From: Lachnoclostridium sp. UBA6558
GTDB lineage: Bacteria > Bacillota > Clostridia > Lachnospirales > Lachnospiraceae
DNA length: 17,360 nt
NCBI GenBank assembly: GCA_002434335.1
Contig: DJJW01000094.1
Span: 1-17,360, forward strand
Reading direction: 5' to 3'
Part shown: positions 14,098-17,360 of the stretch, piece after piece
Layout of the letters: each line of letters starts with the position of its first letter
Position numbering within the stretch: position 1 is the first letter of the stretch
The notes under the pieces: model-generated
Seen by the model: only the letters and a program-made list of their open reading frames with translations
Told to the model about the DNA's origin: nothing
Databases searched by the model: none
Position numbers and translations under genes: made by a program

Positions 14098-15357
14098 TCA
14101 AGAATCAAAATTCTCCAGTAAACTATCTTTCTTATCCGGTCTTACATCCCCATGCTTTACAAATATCATAGTGCATAAGGAAAACAGGGAAAATATTACG
14201 GCATATGGAAACAAACTCTGGTAAGAAACATGTTCCAATAAGAAACCGGAAGCAATTGGAGTTATAACCTGCGCTGACATGGAAAAGGTATAATATAGTC
14301 CAGTATATTTTCCCACATCGGAACCCTTGCTCATCTGTACCACCATGGGATATGAATTTACATTTATAGCGGCCCAGGCAATACCGGTAATCGCAAATAC
14401 CACATTTATCCAGGGGGAAAACTCTGTAAAAAGCATTCCCGCAAAATACGAAGCAGCCAGAAGGATAACACCTGCCATAATCATTTTCTTTCTGCCGAAT
14501 TTACCGGAGAGAAATCCTATGGGTATATAACTTAAGATCGCCGCTACCGTAGCAACCATCAGACAATCTGCGAATTCTCCGCCTTTTAACCCCCATACCT
14601 TAATGGCATACCTGGAAAAGGCTGTGGTTACAGCATTATAAGCCATAAACCATAAGAAAATCGAAGCCAGCAGAAATATCAGACTTCGCTGAACCTCTTT
14701 TGTCAGTTTGTTCGTTCCTGCTTCTAATATTTCCTCTTCATCCTGTGGTGCTGTGGTTATTGTAATTTTCTTTTCTCTGATGGTACTCACTAGAATTGCT
14801 ACCGCAAACACCATCAGTATGGCAACGGCAAGAAACACCTGCGTATAATCAGGTTTCTCAACCTGTTTTATCAGTTTCTTAATGATGAACAGAGAATACA
14901 CACCACCTGCCGCTCCCATGAGATTAATCAGTGCATTTGCCTTGCTTCTTAGTGGTTTTGGTGTTACATCAGGCATCAAAGCTACTGCAGGAGAACGGTA
15001 TGCCCCCATCGTTATGAGCAGTATCAAAAGTATAGTCACAAACAAAAACAGGTTTTCGCTCGCATCTGCTATGGGAAGTATCATCATTAATATAACTGCA
15101 CCGATGGTTCCAAACAGAATAAAAGGGATCCGTTTACCAATCCTTGTATCCACCTTATCTGAGAATGCACCAAAGACAGGAAGCAAAAATACAGCGAGGA
15201 CATTATCCAGTGCCATTACAGTTCCAGTTACCGTTTCACCAAGGTGAAATGTATTCTGTAAAATCAGGGGAATAATCGTATCATATAACTGCCAAAAAGC
15301 ACAAATTGACATAAAAGCCAAACTGATTAACAAAGTTCTTCGGTAGTTTAATTTCAT
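14098..15357 (-). CDS. MFS transporter (SLC45/GPH-like sugar or glycoside permease type)
   Basis: This 419-residue integral membrane protein has about 12 hydrophobic segments. The loop 2-3 motif reads FGAFSDKVDTRIGKRIPFI, the version of the MFS signature (GxxSDRxxTRxGRRxP) seen in SLC45 and glycoside-pentoside-hexuronide-like carriers. A charged central loop (about residues 190-225, EKKITITTAPQDEEEILE) separates the two six-helix halves. The second half repeats a similar loop motif (GKFGRKKM). AAGGAG lies eight bases before the ATG. It is 150 bases downstream of the xanthine-dehydrogenase-type gene on the same strand but has its own palindromic promoter region, so co-transcription is possible rather than shown. 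The substrate is not deducible; a sugar or nucleoside is typical for the group. Confidence 0.88.
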   Translation of the reverse strand: MKLNYRRTLLISLAFMSICAFWQLYDTIIPLILQNTFHLGETVTGTVMALDNVLAVFLLPVFGAFSDKVDTRIGKRIPFILFGTIGAVILMMILPIADASENLFLFVTILLILLITMGAYRSPAVALMPDVTPKPLRSKANALINLMGAAGGVYSLFIIKKLIKQVEKPDYTQVFLAVAILMVFAVAILVSTIREKKITITTAPQDEEEILEAGTNKLTKEVQRSLIFLLASIFLWFMAYNAVTTAFSRYAIKVWGLKGGEFADCLMVATVAAILSYIPIGFLSGKFGRKKMIMAGVILLAASYFAGMLFTEFSPWINVVFAITGIAWAAINVNSYPMVVQMSKGSDVGKYTGLYYTFSMSAQVITPIASGFLLEHVSYQSLFPYAVIFSLFSLCTMIFVKHGDVRPDKKDSLLENFDS

Positions 15358-15377
15358 TACGTTCTCCTTATTTGGTT

Positions 15378-15411
15378 GTATTATGTATATATACTATTAA
15401 TAGCATAATAC
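15378..15411. promoter_or_regulatory. Nested palindromes upstream of the MFS gene
   Basis: GTATTATG (15378-15385) pairs with CATAATAC (15404-15411), and inside it CTATTAATAG (15394-15403) is a perfect 10-base palindrome. They lie 20-55 bases before the MFS start and overlap a weak minus-strand promoter (TTGTAT, 17 bases, ATATAC). This fits a regulator binding site, but the regulator is unknown. Confidence 0.45.
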
Positions 15412-15507
15412 AAAGGAATCTACAAGCAATATTACACATGTATAACATAAATTTTATCTATATTTTACCTGTTTCTGCTTCCTGTATTTTGTGCATCCGA
15501 TTTTATA

Positions 15508-17360
15508 TTAGGATTTTCCCGTCATAATTCCCATTAATACTTTTTCCGGTGTAATGGGCAATTCTCTGTGCCAGACTCCTGTAGCATTATAGACTGCATG
15601 AGCTATGGCAGGCGGAGGTGTATTAATAACCACCTCTCCGATGGACTTGGCTCCAAAAGGTCCGCTTTGCTCATAACTGCTTTCAAACTCCACCCGAAGA
15701 CTGCACATATCCATTCGGGTTGGTATCTTATATTGCATAAAAGAATTCTCTCTGATCTGCCCTTTCTTGCTATAGGTAACATCCTCATACAAAGCCATAC
15801 CAATGCCTTGTGCCAGCCCGCCTTCTGTCTGAACTCTGGCAAGATTGGTGTTGATAACTGTACCGCAATCAACAACTGCCACATAATCCAGGAGCTCTAT
15901 GGAGCCGGTTTCCTTATCCACTTCGATTTCCACCATACCCACCATATGAGGAGGCGGTGATACCGGTGAGGAATTTGTTACGGTTACCTGTGTAGCTTCT
16001 GAATTTCCGCTCATGGATTTGGAGGCAATGTCCATAAGAGATACCTCTGCACTGCCATCCGCTTTCCTGACCTTCTTTCCTGTAAATATGAGTTCTTCCG
16101 TCTGACAGCCAAGGAGAACCGCAGCTATCCTGCACATCTTCTCTTTTAATTCCATACAGGCTTTTTCCACCGCTTTACCTGTTATATAAGTGGTACTGGA
16201 GGCATAGGAGCCGGAATCATAGGGCGAACTGTCCGTATCTGCACCGAAAATAATAATATCCTCTACTTCACATTCCAGGCATTCTGCTGCAATCTGTGCC
16301 AGAATGGTATCGCAGCCGGTTCCCATATCCGCTGCTGCAATGGATAGAGCATAAAAGCCTTCATCGTTTAATTTAATCGTAGCAGAGCCCACGTCAACAT
16401 TTGAGATTCCGGAGCTTTGCATAGCCATGGCAACACCTTTGCTTCGAATTTTGCCGTTGCCCATATCCAGGGCATAAGGCTTATTGTCCCAGTCAAACAT
16501 TTCACTGGCTTTTTTCATACAGCTATCAAGAGCACAGGAAGTGTTGTATTCATTATAATAAGCCGGCATGACCTGGCCTTCCCTTACCATGTTTTTCTCT
16601 CTGATGGCAACGGCATCCATATTCAGCTTAGAGGCAAGCTCGCTGATTGCAGACTCCATGGCAAAGATACCCTGGGTTGCTCCGTAACCCCGGTAAGCTC
16701 CCGCAGACTGTACATTGGTGTACACTACGTCATAATGAAAACGGTAAGCTTCCAGATTGTTATTGTATAGTGAGATGGATTTATGTCCCGACAGTCCAAC
16801 TGTGGTAGGACCATGTTCGCCATAGGCTCCGGTATTGGACAAAGTGTATAAGTCCAGAGCGCGAATAGTACCGTCCTTCATGGCACCTACTCTGACAGTC
16901 AGTTCCATTTCATGGCGGGGTGTGGAAGCCGTCTGGCTTTCTTCTCTGGTATATATCATCTTCGCCGGCTTACCGGTTTTTAAGGTAACAAAAGCCGGAT
17001 AAATTTCTGCAACACTGGTTTGCTTTGCACCAAAACCGCCGCCGATACGAGGTTTTGAAACACGAATCTTTGATTTCGAAATGTCCAGGGCATTTGCTAA
17101 TATTCTTCTTAAATGAAAGACTATCTGAGTAGAACTGATTACATGAAGTCTGCCGTAAGGATCGATGGTGGTATAGGTACGGAAGGTTTCCATCATTGCC
17201 TGCTGATTAGCTTTGGTATGATAGGTATTCTCGATAATCACATCACATTCAGACATTACTCTGTCAACTTCTCCGTATTCACTTTTATCCGCAGCACATA
17301 GATTTCGCTTGTTGTCAGCTCCAACAGGACATAATGCCTGCCAGTCTTCTTCCGGATGTA
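15508..17360 (-). CDS. Xanthine dehydrogenase family molybdopterin-binding (large) subunit, N-terminus beyond right edge
   Basis: The frame is open from the right edge to the stop at 15508. An ATG at 17256 is internal: 34 more in-frame codons upstream (HPEEDWQALCPVGAD onward) continue the same domain. Counting from that ATG, GGGFG is at 72-76, AYRGYG at 187-192, and the cofactor-contact motif MGTGCDT at 311-317. Then come SGSYASSTTYITG at 348-360, EGGLAQGIGMALYED near 478-492, and GAKSIGE at 535-541, with E541 as the catalytic base. These are the molybdenum-cofactor domains of the xanthine oxidase family, cytoplasmic hydroxylases of purines, nicotinate or related heterocycles. FAD and 2Fe-2S subunits are not in the window; they may lie upstream. 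The substrate, and any selenium dependence, cannot be told from this part. Confidence 0.93.
   Translation of the reverse strand, partial: HPEEDWQALCPVGADNKRNLCAADKSEYGEVDRVMSECDVIIENTYHTKANQQAMMETFRTYTTIDPYGRLHVISSTQIVFHLRRILANALDISKSKIRVSKPRIGGGFGAKQTSVAEIYPAFVTLKTGKPAKMIYTREESQTASTPRHEMELTVRVGAMKDGTIRALDLYTLSNTGAYGEHGPTTVGLSGHKSISLYNNNLEAYRFHYDVVYTNVQSAGAYRGYGATQGIFAMESAISELASKLNMDAVAIREKNMVREGQVMPAYYNEYNTSCALDSCMKKASEMFDWDNKPYALDMGNGKIRSKGVAMAMQSSGISNVDVGSATIKLNDEGFYALSIAAADMGTGCDTILAQIAAECLECEVEDIIIFGADTDSSPYDSGSYASSTTYITGKAVEKACMELKEKMCRIAAVLLGCQTEELIFTGKKVRKADGSAEVSLMDIASKSMSGNSEATQVTVTNSSPVSPPPHMVGMVEIEVDKETGSIELLDYVAVVDCGTVINTNLARVQTEGGLAQGIGMALYEDVTYSKKGQIRENSFMQYKIPTRMDMCSLRVEFESSYEQSGPFGAKSIGEVVINTPPPAIAHAVYNATGVWHRELPITPEKVLMGIMTGKS

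Noticed and set aside
16417..16770. Plus-strand open frame of 117 codons inside the molybdopterin-subunit gene
   Set aside because: It is antisense to a motif-rich xanthine-dehydrogenase-type frame and has no supporting start signals.
17254..17256. ATG at 17256 as the true start of the molybdopterin subunit
   Set aside because: The frame continues open to the window edge, the upstream 34 codons read as the same domain, and no ribosome site precedes this ATG.
1..17360. tRNA, rRNA, CRISPR arrays, insertion sequences, toxin-antitoxin or phage-defence modules
   Set aside because: None was recognisable by eye: no spaced identical repeats, no transposase or nuclease motifs, and no tRNA-like T-loop (GGTTCRANYCC) with matching arms was noticed.

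Overview
The window is AT-rich, with AGGAG-type ribosome binding sites, a near-consensus sigma-A promoter and gene families typical of anaerobic Firmicutes. These include a TetM-like GTPase, an ECF sigma factor with an Ig-domain anti-sigma factor, a WYL regulator and a selenate/xanthine-dehydrogenase-type molybdenum subunit. My best guess is a Clostridia member, probably Lachnospiraceae. That is inference from style, not a database match. No tRNA, rRNA, CRISPR array or transposase was seen.

Layout. Bases 1-267 (-) hold the start of a TetM/EF-G-like ribosomal-protection GTPase that runs off the left edge. Bases 672-2523 (-) hold a translationally coupled pair, an ECF sigma factor and a membrane-anchored anti-sigma factor; a long terminator-like hairpin separates the pair from the GTPase gene. 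Bases 3003-5586 are the only plus-strand block: a VOC-fold protein, a GNAT acetyltransferase remnant with an internal deletion, two successive hairpin terminators, then a metallo-beta-lactamase-fold hydrolase and a WYL transcriptional regulator. Bases 5852-6931 (-) encode a membrane protein with a permuted papain-like (YiiX/NlpC-P60-type) domain.

Bases 7387-10892 (-) form a unit of a MarR regulator, a 49-residue small ORF not seen in ordinary length-filtered gene calls, and a P2-type cation ATPase. The ATPase frame is intact across about 890 codons except for one in-frame TAA located 15 codons before the phosphorylated Asp codon of DKTGT. Palindromes sharing a TGAAC/GTTCA core lie both upstream of marR and between marR and the small ORF. 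The end of the small ORF overlaps two mutually exclusive RNA helices, one followed by a U-run, so the ATPase may be under attenuation control.

Bases 11140-12979 (-) hold a TetR regulator and an alpha/beta hydrolase, transcribed from a clear promoter overlaid with two TetR-type operators. Bases 12997-13641 (-) encode a membrane polyferredoxin of the NapH/NosR-like type. Bases 14098-15357 (-) encode an MFS transporter. Bases 15508-17360 (-) encode most of a xanthine-dehydrogenase-family molybdopterin-binding subunit that enters from the right edge.

Most of the window looks like ordinary chromosomal accessory and regulatory genes. The least ordinary part is the MarR / small ORF / attenuator / interrupted ATPase unit.
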